A model generated the notes under the pieces. That model ran no database searches, had not been told where the DNA came from, and saw nothing but the letters and a program-made list of their open reading frames with translations. From contig JAVTLE010000004.1 in the NCBI GenBank assembly GCA_033439295.1, positions 62,012 through 126,011 on the forward strand: a stretch of DNA of 64,000 nt. The letters are read 5' to 3'. Source of the stretch: Deuterostichococcus epilithicus. Its lineage: Eukaryota; Chlorophyta; Trebouxiophyceae; Prasiolales; Stichococcaceae. Numbering within the stretch: position 1 is the stretch's first letter; the number at the start of each line of letters is the position of its first letter. The position numbers and the translations under genes were made by a program. This document shows, in pieces, positions 34,330 through 46,300 of the stretch.

Positions 34330-37300
34330 ATGGCCCAAGTGGGCGATAAGAGGTTCAGGTCCGACAGCGTCGACAAGATGGAGGAGCTGTTCGCGCAGTC
34401 TGACGAGCGCGTGCTTATGGCCCAAAAGGTGCGATCTGCAGCTTGCAACGAGGGAAACGCCTCTCCCTTGGGAATATGTCCTGCGTTGCCACTTTGACGC
34501 CGCGGTGTTGGGCAAGCCCACTGGGCTCAACCTCGCCGGCAACACGGGTCAGATCAGAGACGCTGCATGATGCGGCACCAATTAGAAGTTTCCATTGCTT
34601 TCTTGCAGGTGTACAAGGCAGCCGCGGCGGCAGGCGGGACCTTTCCCTTCCGCAAGCAGGCCAAGGTATGGTGGCCTACCTGCTTCTTACCACCGACTGC
34701 ATCTGCAACCCCCTTGCGTGGGTTGAGGCTGTCTGTTCTCGACCCAAAAGTCCGCACGCGTGCTGGGATGGCCTGCGCACTGCCCGCTGCATGGCCATTT
34801 GTGCTGAGCAGTCCTCACCGCAGCAGGTTGCTGGGCTGCTGCAGCGTCTTTGGCAGGGTTCCCAAACGCGCCTCGATACCAATGCTGTCGCATTCCGCTC
34901 GCACAGGCGGCGGGTAAGGAGCGCATGCTGTGCCTCACTGCCAAGCGGCGCGGCCGCACGCAGGGCTTCCGCGGCATGTTGCACGCATGCAAGCCCGGCG
35001 CCAGCGGCAAATACCAGGTGTGCTTCTGCGGGGAGGTGCCTCGTCGAGCCAACGGTGTGCCGGGTGGTGTCTCTCCTTTGCACGCGCATGTGCATCTGTC
35101 AAAATTTGCACTGGAGTTGGGCCAATCATCCTACAGCGCTCAGATGACAGCAGCCGCCTATTGCTGATGCGAGCATCACTGGCCGGCACCGCAGCTGCCC
35201 AACTCGCTGCCGACAGCGCAACTCATCTGCATCGCAATTCTGCCGTGCGAAAACTAGGCTGACTCATGCATGGCCCCTTTGGCCACAGCCGCTGCTCGCC
35301 TGATGTAGTGGAGCAGTGCCGCCCTCCCTCCATGCCTGCCCGCACCTCCCGCGCATTGCAGTGGAGCGCCTCCCCAAGGGCCGCACCCCTTGGCAACCAG
35401 TGGAGCGCTGCCACCCCCTGACGCAAACCCGTGCTTGTGTGCACTCGCAGGTGCGGCAGTCGCTGCCGATGGCGCATCTGACACGGATCGCCGTCGAGCC
35501 GCTGCCGGAGGGCCGCGAGCAGCTGGACCTGGTGTTTAGCAGCACCGCCTTCTCCGGCGACACCCGCTGGACGCACGAGGTGGCGACGCCTGCGGAGCGC
35601 ACCCTCATCGTGCGCGCGCTGTACCTGTTCAGCATGTGAGGCCGCTTCCTGCTTCCTCGAGGGTCCTGTAAGATGCACGAGTTGGCGACGCCCACTGAGG
35701 GCACCCTCATCAACGGGAATAGTTTTACGTATCATTCCTCTTGCCCTCATCGCGTGCTGCACCTGTTTTAGCACGTGAGCCGTGTGCGGTCTGCATTTAA
35801 ATCTTTCCACGTTGTCCCAACAACACCGCATGGAGCGCATGCGCTGTGCCTTTCTTGGCCAGCACATGAGCTGGCGACCCCTGCTGCGAGTTTTTTGCTC
35901 AAGGCTTGCATCGGGAGCAGTACTGGAAGCGCACTGGCGGTGCTGTGTTGCCAGCACTGCTGACGGCCTGCTCACCGGCTGAGACTCGTGGCACCAGTCC
36001 TTTCACATGAAGCGGGGGGTGCTTTCAGGATGATGCGTCTGCCGGCTGGCCAGTGGCGTGATGGGCAGCACAGATCCCGCTGTGCTGGACCTCGAGCTGG
36101 TTCAGCTGACTGCATCATACTGTTCAGCTCAGCCCCCATGCACAGGAGCACATCAAGCAGTGTGCTTTCGGAGTTTCGAGAAGTCGAGAGCTGCTTGTTT
36201 TTCTGGCAGGCGGCACGAGCAGCAGCGGCCGACCATCAGCGGCATCGACCACGTGGAGGTGGAGTCCTGGGACGCCGACCGGTCGGAGCTGGACGTCGAA
36301 GGTACAAAATCTGTGTGTGTTTCGTTCCCGAACAGACTCTGAAAGGGTCATTCTGCCTTTAATGAAGCACCGTGAATTTGCTTACTACGTGTGCACGATG
36401 CTGCAGTCTTGGAATGCGGACCGATCGGAGCTGGGAATTCTTGTCACATCCTATCTTCACATGTCCGCCTGCTGGCATCTGTGTGATATGCCGACCACAT
36501 CCGGGACTTGCTAGCCAGTATCGCCTGTCGTGCCCGCCAGAGGCAAGCGCATCTGCGGCAGAGCAGAGAGCTAGTTTTTCAACATGCATATGCGTGCTCT
36601 GCTGTTGTGTGACCCAGCGACCTCCTGACGAAGGATCCCGTGCTTCTGCACGCTACTTGATGCCACATGACTTTGTCCCGTTGCACAGAGGTGGTGTCGT
36701 CAGCGGCGGGCTTGCTTGAGGCAGCAGAGCAGGAGCACACGACTTCCGCGGCTGCGCTCGATCAATGTCGTGTCCGCTGTCTTACAAACTCAGTATCCCT
36801 GGCGGCGTCGCCGCTGAGGCAGTGGAGAGGCCTGCACTGCGTGTGGCCACGGGCTGCTGCTGCAACAGTCCTGGTCTTCCTTGGAGATGCTCTGATAAAA
36901 TACAGCCACTTTGGCACGCAGAGGCCGTTTCATCCCCAACGGCGAGCGCCGTCGAGGCGGCGGGGCAGGAGCACACCGCCCGCGGCGGGCCGGGCCTGGT
37001 GTCTGCGAAGGAGGCCCGCGACCTGCAGTCGCTGTTGGACATGTTCAGCCTGGGCTTCTCCGACGTGGAGGAGTTCCAGCAGCGCCTCAACACCGAGCTC
37101 GGCGCCCTCGAGGTGAATGAATCAAATACGACGAAAGAAAAGTCAAGGTATGTGCAGAAGTCTAGTCCGCACACACTGCTGTGTCTTGACACCTTTCTGT
37201 CTCGTCCAGACTCCGAAGGCTCTTGGACGTTCCGCCTGGGTCGATGCTGAGGCAGTCTCCTACCTGCTGCGCGGTCGGGCTGGAAGCGTATGCCATGTAG

Positions 37301-40300
37301 TGTGTGTCCTGCTGTCGAGCCTTTTCTGTGACAGCCAAGCAGGTCGTCCCGCGACAACCCATACGAGTCCCCCGCTCCTGCGCATCAAATATGCATTGGG
37401 TGGCAGGTTGGGGGCATGCTTACTCTGCTGCAATCGAGCGCAGCCAGTTGCGAGGGCGCCAGCAGAATTTGGAAGCCAGGTTTGTTTTCACTGGCAGAGA
37501 CTCCTGGCATGCGCTGGCAAGGCGACAAACCCAGCTGGACAAGCACAAGCACCCCAGGCAAGGGACTGCCATCTCCGCCTGGGATGGCGTCAGCGAAGCA
37601 GTTGGGGGCTAACATGCTGGTGCATGCCAGGCACGCCAACACAAACAAGCTAAGGGTGTGGGACGGCAGCACTACAATTCCTTACCATGCCTCTTCTTGC
37701 TCTTCTGCCGCGCTCGCTGAAATGAGCTTCCAATGGCGGGTAAACAAGGTGCATGCGGTACAAGGGTGGCCCCAAGGCAGCGGGCGGCTTGGGATGGTTT
37801 ACTGGATGACCTGGAAGAATCCTGGCAGCGCAATCAAGCCTGACGGAAAGACCAGTCCCTGACTGCAGGCTGCCATTGTGCACACGGTGCACGAGAGCAG
37901 CCCCCAGGCGGCGGGCGTCGCCGGCAGGAGAGCCTACCGAACGACGTGGAAGAGTCTCTCCAGCACAGCCTAACTTCAACCTGTCTTCCCTGACATGTCC
38001 TCTACGACCACAGGCGGCCAATGTGCACGCCATCCTGGAGAGCGGCCCCCAGGCGGCGGGCGTCGCCGGCAGCGTCACCCACGCGGAGGGCCTGCTGGAG
38101 GACCTGGAGGAGTCGCTGGCCATCCTGGACGTGAAGCTGCGCCACATGCGGGAGGACATCGCGGCCATCGAGGCGCGCAACAACAGCCTGGAGCTGCAGA
38201 CGCGCAACTCGTCCAAGCTGCTGGCGTCGCTGGACGGTGCGCGGCTCTCTGTACAAGGGTGTTCCATCATAGACTGCAGTGATCGACAACAAACACTCCT
38301 AGGTGCTGACGCAAATCAACTGCCAAGCTGCTCGCCCGTCTGACGGCGAGCGGGGGTGTCTGCGCCCTTGAGTTTCTTTGGGAAACTGCCGTGAAAGTAG
38401 CTGAGTGCGCTCGGCGTCGGGGTGGGCATCAAAAGCATGACGGCTTTAAGATTGCGCAACCTTTCCATGCTGCTTGCATGGATGAAAGTTGCGCTACACT
38501 CGAGTGGATACTATCAACAGATTTGGCAAATTCGGCAGGGTGTGCGACAACAGCCTGAGGCACAAGCACTGAACTGCCCCTGGCTGCCGGTTTCAATGTT
38601 GGGCTTTGAATCTCGTCAAACAATAAGCGTTGAATGAGTATAGAATCACACGTATGTGGTATCACATATCTGCAACAGCCCTTGCCATGTGCTGCATTAT
38701 GATGCAGTGTGATGGAGGCACCCCATGATGCAATTGAGATAGGATACCCTCCTGCGGCTTCTTCTGCTGATATGCCAGAGGCTGCAGGCAATCTGGCACC
38801 ATAATTTTAGTCGATGTCATGTTGTGAGAGCCTTGCTTGCAGCCTCTCGACATCGAGGAAGGTGCCACACGAGGGTAGCCAGATTTCTCGCCAATTTGGC
38901 CGACGCAGGGCTCAGGCACTGATTTGCTGGAGCATCTCACGGATGCACACCATAACTTCAGCCGAGGCACAAGCTGAGGAATGGGTAATCCACCCTGAGA
39001 GTTCGTCCTCCAGGCATCTACCACATCACCTCAAAGCGTAGAAGTTGCAAATCTCTGAAGCTGAGATGCAGACCAATCATCCTTCCCAGGCCTGCTCGCG
39101 TCGCTGGAGCTCAGTGGGGACACGCAGAGGGTGCTGGCGCGCGCTGCGTGCGACATCACCGCCGTGCCGCAGTTCGCGGACGCCGGGTGGGAGCTGCAGC
39201 GGCGACTGGCCGACTTGCAGGTGCAGCATAACTCACTTTACTAGTGTCCTGCAATGCCTGCCATTCAGAATTTGCACTGGAGTCTGTACAAGACATTCCC
39301 ACTGGCGGCCGCGACGGCGGGGGGTGGCCGTCTTGCGTCGTTCCATATGAAGGTGCGGGTGGGGAGAGGGGGGTGTCGCCGGTTTGTCACAGTGTAGGCT
39401 CTCTCTTCGCATCAGACGTCTGGTCTCTGACGAAGCTTTTGCTGCTGCAGCCCACGGCGCCGAGCTCGCTGCCGGCGGCGTCGAAGAAGGCGCGCCGGCA
39501 GCTGTCGCCACAGATGGCGGGCATGGCGGCGGTCACCGGGCAGCGCGAGCGGCTGCAGCGGATGACGGGCACCTTCACGCAGCGCGTTGGCGCATTTCTG
39601 GCTTCAGAGTTCGCCGCCATCGCAGACTCGACGCTCAACCGCGTCTCGCCGTCCGGCGGTGCTTCATTCTGGACACTTTCACCTTTGCAACCCATGACTG
39701 GCTCATGCGCGCACTGGGCCGTAGTGCCGGGCGCTGTGATCGGCACTGTTCTCCCATGTGTGAGGGGGCAGCTGCAGCCCACAGGGCCCAGGCCCATGCT
39801 TCCGGGTGTAGGTTTTCAACGTTGCTGGCCTTGCTTTGCGCACTTTCAGCGAGCGAGAGTGGGTCAACATGTCAGCGCGCTTTGGCGGAGTCGATCCCGC
39901 GGTTCTACACCCCCTCACCAATACGTCCTGACTCATCTACAACGGATGCAGCACGGGCGCAGCGGCTGGTGGGGTGCAGTGCGGCGTGCGATCTCTCACC
40001 AAAGCGCATAAGTGTTCGAGCGCGTGACTGTCAAGAGCAGAAAAGAACCGCAGACGGGCTGCCGCATCCTCAGGGAGCTGCTGAACGTCTGTGGGGAGCC
40101 TTCAGTTGTTGCAGATCACACACTCGTCTTGTGTCATGTGTGTGACGCCCGTCAGAATGCCCACAGCCTGGCTCCTGCGACGCAGGCGGGCGGCTGCCGG
40201 ACCACGGCGACATTCGCGCGCGCGCTGAGCTGGTGGCGCCGCTCATGCAGGTGCGGAAAAAGCTTCAAACTTTCCACACAACCACTCCCTCTCTTTGTCC

Positions 40301-43300
40301 CTCTACGTTCGCTTTCCGTCACTGTGCGAGGCCGTCAGCTGCTGACTCGCCCTCTGCCGCATCCCGCTCTATCCACGTGGACCTGTTGCCTGCGGCAGCA
40401 TTCCACAGGCAATGCGAGCAACAGCATGTCCCCGTAAGCGGTGCGGCGGCTGCAGCCGAACGCCGCCGCCGCCGCCGCTGCGTGAAGATTGCTGCCCTGC
40501 CTCCACCTACCGCATGGCCCCGCACCCCTCGTCTGCCGAGTCAGGGTGACCCGCACTCAAACTGTGAACCCCGAACCCCAATGCAGGTGGTGCGAGGGCT
40601 CCAGCCGAGCGCGCTGCCGCCGCTGCGGGAGGCATACTGCGCGTCGCTCAACGCGCTGCTGCGCCGGGAGCTGCATGCCGTGGCCGCCTCCCTGCGCCGC
40701 GGATACCGGCGGCGACGCCCCGGCGCCGGCGGCCGCGGCGGCGCCGGCGGCTCGCCCGCCGCCGCCGCCGGCCTGGGGCCCGGCTCCGCGCTGCACTCCT
40801 GGCGGTGCGTCCCCTGCTGCTGGTCTTTTGCTGAATGCAGCCAGTATGAGTTTGACCATACTGGCTGGATGAACAGGGGTATAGCCAGGCATCGCTGGGC
40901 TTGAAGGGATGGTGCACCGCACCTCTGACTTGACGTCAGGCTGTGGTGCACGCCTCCCCCGCCACAGCCATGCCACCTTGCCAAGCGCCCGTATGCCAGC
41001 TCGCATCCAGCATCCAGCCTGTGCATGGCTTCTCAGGAAACTTCCGCCCACTGGCCTTTCGAACCTTTCGAACCATACGGCGCAACTTACTCTTACAGCC
41101 AGACGGCAAAACCAGTCAACGTCAGCAGCACCGCCTGCTGATAGGCTTGTTCATACCTGTTCAACCTGTGTTCACACCAAGGGCAAGGCATTGCTGCATC
41201 TCATGCCCAAACAGGCGCAATTTGCTTTCGCACTCACATGAAGTAGCTCTCTGCAGCAGCACACACAAAATTGCACCCGTCCGCAGGCATGATGCGTGCG
41301 CTGCCGCTGATGCTGGAGCGGTAAGAGTTCACTGCTTACGTCCAACCAATTTAGTGAACCTCCAAACTGGTTTGCCTCCTACACCGCGGACTGCAGCTCT
41401 CTGCTTTGCCCCGGCTTGCAGGCACTTCCTGATGCACGCGCTGCCGCTCATGCTGGAGGAAGCGCAGTTTGCTGCAGAGTTCATGGAGCTGTATCTGACG
41501 CCAGAGCAGCTGGCGGCTGCGGCGCCGAGGCCGCCACAGCCGACGCTGTCGTCGCCGCCCGGCAAGGTGTGTTGAGGTTTAGGGTTTAGGGTCGTTGCAC
41601 CAGTCCCTCTGGGTGTGACATCTGTGTCTGAGGCTGCAATCTTACACAAGGATCTGGCTGCGTTGGTGCTGCAGCCACCGGCTTTGAAGCTGTCGTCCTC
41701 GGCCGCCTCGGTGAGTTTTCCAAGGTTGCTGGGCACCTGGTGAGGTGCAGTGAACCTAGCAAACTTCCTTCCATCCGAACTGATTCCGCTGGCCGCAGTG
41801 GCATGCCGACGCCGTCACCGGTGTGAGTGCTGGGCAGGGGCCGGGATGTGCCGGCGCAGACGCAGCCTTTATTGTGCGCACGCCATGAGGCTTGCTTCAC
41901 GCATGCACGTGCTGCCTTGCCAGTCGAGCCTGGCGCTTTAGGCGTTACTCGAACCAGGCATTTGACGTGGAGTCTCGGCCGCAGGGCGCGCCGTCGGGCA
42001 AGGCGGTGCGCTTCGAGGGGCCCGACGGCGACAGTGGCGACGACGGCGGGGGCGAGCAGCAGGAAGCAGCAGACGGAGCGGACGGCACTGAGGTGCGGCA
42101 GCAGCAGCAGCGGCAGCGGGATGCAGAGGGCGGCGGCGGCGGCTCGGTGCTGGGGCCGGACGGCCGGCGCGTCTTGGAGGCGCTGTTCGACGGCCTCGAC
42201 GCCGAGTTCCACGCCATGGTGCGTGCAGTTTCCATGCATCTGTGTGACTGAGCTTGTCCTGGTCCGTTGTGTCCCCGCAGTGGGTCAAGGCGCAGGAACA
42301 GGTCAGGGGTCTGTAGGATATCGCTGGCGCACGATCCACTTATTCTCGTCCCTGGCTCTTGCTGCTGCTGTCTGTCAGGCTGGCCACCTGTGTGCTTTTC
42401 GGTGTGGTTAAGCAGCTCAGTTGAGGCAGATCATGCAGGCAACACCAGGCATCATGGCTCAGTGGCAACCGAGCAGGCTGGCTGTGGCTGTGTCCCGAAG
42501 TGTCCAGCGTCGATTGATGTCCCTTGATCAGGAGACCAACAGGTGCTGCTCAGGAACGATGTGACGCCATTGCCCGTCCGCCACGATCCGACTGAGCCGC
42601 TTTGCCCATGACATACATTCCTTGTGGTTGGGGATGGAACATCGCCTCCAGACCATGCTGCTTGACTCATGGTCAAGCTCCAGTACAGGTCGCCAGCAGT
42701 ACGGCACACGGGCAGTACGTGTCAAAAACAGCGGCGCCGCCCAGCTCTTTTGTCCGGCTCAGCTGGCATCAGCAAGACAATCGTCCTTGTGTAGTGCTTC
42801 GAATGAGCACAGCGTCTCACACAAATGCCGGATTCTCAGGTCAGAACAGCTTGGGGGCAGCACGTGCCGACAGTGAACATGCTCGGGGTCGAGCGGTTGC
42901 GGCATCGCTGCCTCAGAAACATCCCATGGCACGCTTCCCTAAACCCTACATTGCCATCTGACTGAAATTTGCCAACCCACAGATCAACACAGTGGCGCGA
43001 GGGCAGCAGGTGCAGGCCGCGGTCATGCTGGGGGTGGCACTGGCATGGCCGCGCAGCTGCCCCCGACAGCCCGTTGTCTGCCCGCGACGCTTCTGCCGGC
43101 TGCGGCAACTCAGCCATGGCCTGCACGTGTGTTGACAGGTCAATGCGGCAGCACGGGGGCACCAGGTGCAGGCGGTGGCCATGCTGGGAGTGGCGCTCGC
43201 CTGGCGCTCGCGGCTGGGCGGCCAACCGTGCGCCGCGCCGCTGGCGGCGCTGCTGGACGACTGCACACAGCGGCTGCTGGCGCATTTCGAGAAATCGCTG

Positions 43301-46300
43301 TGGGAGCGCGTCACCGGCATCACCCGGTGCGCGACTGGAGATGTGCCGACGCCACTGCGCCTTTCGAGCATTCAACGCTGTCGGCCGACTGTTCATCGTC
43401 GGACCTCTGCGGCTCCCCGCAGCGCCTGCCAGGCCAGTCCCTGAGGCGGTGCCGTGTCCTGAGCCCCATTGGCACCCTCCTGCTCGCGTCAGCTAGACCC
43501 TTACGGATCCCGAAGCAGAGCACTTTGGCGTCCCAAGTCGGCGCCGACAGGCTGGCGGTGCTGCACGTGCTGCTCGCACATGCAGCCTCGTCGACCGGTG
43601 GCCCTGGCTCAGGGCCGAAGTGCGCCTGATGAGGTTCTCGGATGCCATGGTGCTCCGCTCCTGCCGCGGCGGTGCTGGTCTCTGCCGTCCCGTTCATGCA
43701 CCGTAGTACTGCGCACCGAGTCAATTGCTGCACAGGCACTACGCTGGCAGCCTGGCGGCGGTGCATGTGCTGCCCACGTTTATATCCTTCGCTGCATGCT
43801 TCGGACGGACAACAGTGCTTGTCAATCTCGAGCACTGGACCCTCTGAGTCTCGCAGGTACAGCGCCAACAGCTTGGCAGCGCTGCACGTGCTGCCCGCGT
43901 TCACCGACTTCGCGGCCTTTGCGTCGGCCATGGAGGAGGCACTGCTGGGCACCGCGGCGGAGCTGGGCTCCGACATGGAGGCGCTGCAGTGAGAGCTCTG
44001 TTCCCCCTCCGTTCAACAGCCGGGTGTAGCAGCTGATGTGGCCACTTGGCTGCCGTAGGAGACCATCGGCTGCGTTTTGCATCCGCATCGGGCGCTCTGC
44101 GCTGCTCATATGGCATGCTGCGCAGGTCCCTGTGCATCGAGCAGCCGTGGCCAATGTTGCGGCTGCGGCAGCCGACGTCCGCCAGCCGGTTGGGCACCGT
44201 TACACTCAATGCACAGCAATAAGCGGCCACACAGTGATGGAACTGGACTGGAAAGTGATGGATGCATGGATGTGCGGCTTGCCTCAAGCATTGCTCCGGG
44301 TTTGTGCAGACTTCCAGAGGCGCCGGAGCGGGCGCCGCAGCCGCCGGTCAGCCGCCTGCTGCTGGGCGACGCCTCGACAGCCGCCACAGGGGGCCCTACC
44401 CTGGACGTCATTGCCGAGGTGGGAGCATTTCTGCATGCCGAAACGACTCGAAGGACTTGCAGGCGTGCTCGGAACCACCGTGCATGAGGGCATGCCTCGC
44501 TCAACACTGCACCTCGGTCAGCGGGCTTCCAGGTGCTTCCCGCGCGGGCAGCCTGACCGGTGGACTCGATGGAGCAGTCTTGGCGCAAGAGCCGGACGGC
44601 CGGCTTGATTGCACGCTCGTCACATCGCCATGCATGGAGGCATTGCTTTGCCAGAGAAGGTGGTATGCAAACAGCAATTGACGAGTTGCACAGATATAAG
44701 ACAGGAGCCGGCCGGGCTGGTCGCGAGGCGACGTCATCGTGCGGTGCAAGTTTTCTCCATTCAGGCATCGCCCCGCCCGCATCAGGCACACTGACCGACA
44801 ACCTCTTCACTGTCGCACGTATCTCACAAGAAATTTCATGCGACAGGACGGGGAGCCGGGCGGGCTGGAGGCGGCGGCGGGCGCCTACCTGTCAGAGGAG
44901 GAGCTGCCGGAGGCCATTCCCGCAGCGGCAGACGTCAGGTGGGTTCCATTCCCTTCCATTGAACTTCGGGTAGACCGCCGGTGTGTTCCACAGAGGGTCG
45001 CTGCCTAGGCTGATTCTGCAGTGCGGGGCGTGCCTGGGTATCGTTTCAGGGAGACCCACCTTGGTGGGTATCTGCAGATGTGGACAGCCTCCCGGAGCTG
45101 TGTCGCCATGGCCAGTCGTCGCAACATGCTCGCTCGCCAGACCTCTGGCGGCGGCGTGTCAGAAGAAACTGCCTGATGACTCGGCTTCGGTACCCCAGCA
45201 TGACCCGCAGCCACTGGTCGCGCCGTCATTGCCGGCAGCAGCCTGGAAGCTGCAGCCAAGCGCCCAGCCGCACACACAAAAACTCAAAATATGCCCTGGA
45301 CCCCTGCCATAGATGTAGGCCGAGGCCCGCGACTCAGCGCGCAATGTGACGGTGCCAGTGTATGCTGTGCTGGCCTAGAAATATTGCTCAAACCCTCAAC
45401 CGGACTGCACACCTGCAGGTTGACGCGCAGCTGCAGCTGCCCTCAATGTGGGTCTGGCAATTTGACGAGCAATGTTCTCGATTGCTGCAAGTCGAAACCT
45501 TGAGTTTCAGCAGTGAATTTCCCGCAGGTTGGCGCGCGACATGGCGACGCCGACGTACGCGGTGCTGGCTATTGACGTCCCTCGAACATAAACTTGACAC
45601 CTTGAATTTCGAAACTCGAAGCACGTTATTGGCGCAGGTCGGCACACTCGGTAACGGCACCAGCGTCCGCAGTGCTGGCATGCGACCGCCATCTGCTGAG
45701 AATTGTCCAACCTGAAAATGCTTACGAGTACTCAGATGTGAGAATCTTCCGCATCTTGGCCTACGGTGTGGCGCGCAGCCGCACGTGTGCCACAGGCAAC
45801 GTTGGACTTGCAACAATCGCTTGTGCAGGTCGGCACGCGACGTGGCGGCGCCGGCGTACGCGGTGCTGGCGCGGTCCGCCTTCGCCACCCTGGAGCGACT
45901 TGCGGGGCAGGACCCCAAGCACGCTGACAGGCGCGCATTCGGTACAGGAAACAGATTCCAGAATAACCTCCGGACAGGTCTGTCCCAATTTGTTCTTGGC
46001 AAGCGGCTCTTGATGTCTCTGTGCACTCGGATAATCGACCAGTGCAGCAGCTGCTCACGGCTGTCCCGGCTGCTGACATGCAGTCATCACAAAATCCAAA
46101 CAGCCAGCTACACACTGTCACACTGTCACGCTGTCAGGCCGCACGGCAGAGCGACCAAAGTAAGCGCAATTTCATCATCACCAAATGTCTTTGAAAACAT
46201 GTCTTTAATCACTGATCTTGCTGCTCAAGCGTGCTGTTGTGGCACGCGTAAGCGGCAGGTTGTGGATGTGTCGCCTGCTATGCTCATGAATGGCCTGTGC

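Noticed and set aside
39244-40145. Overlapping 250-codon plus-strand open frames
   Set aside because: Only the stretch 39,451-39,658 in one frame matches SEC3; the rest reads through introns in GC-rich DNA.
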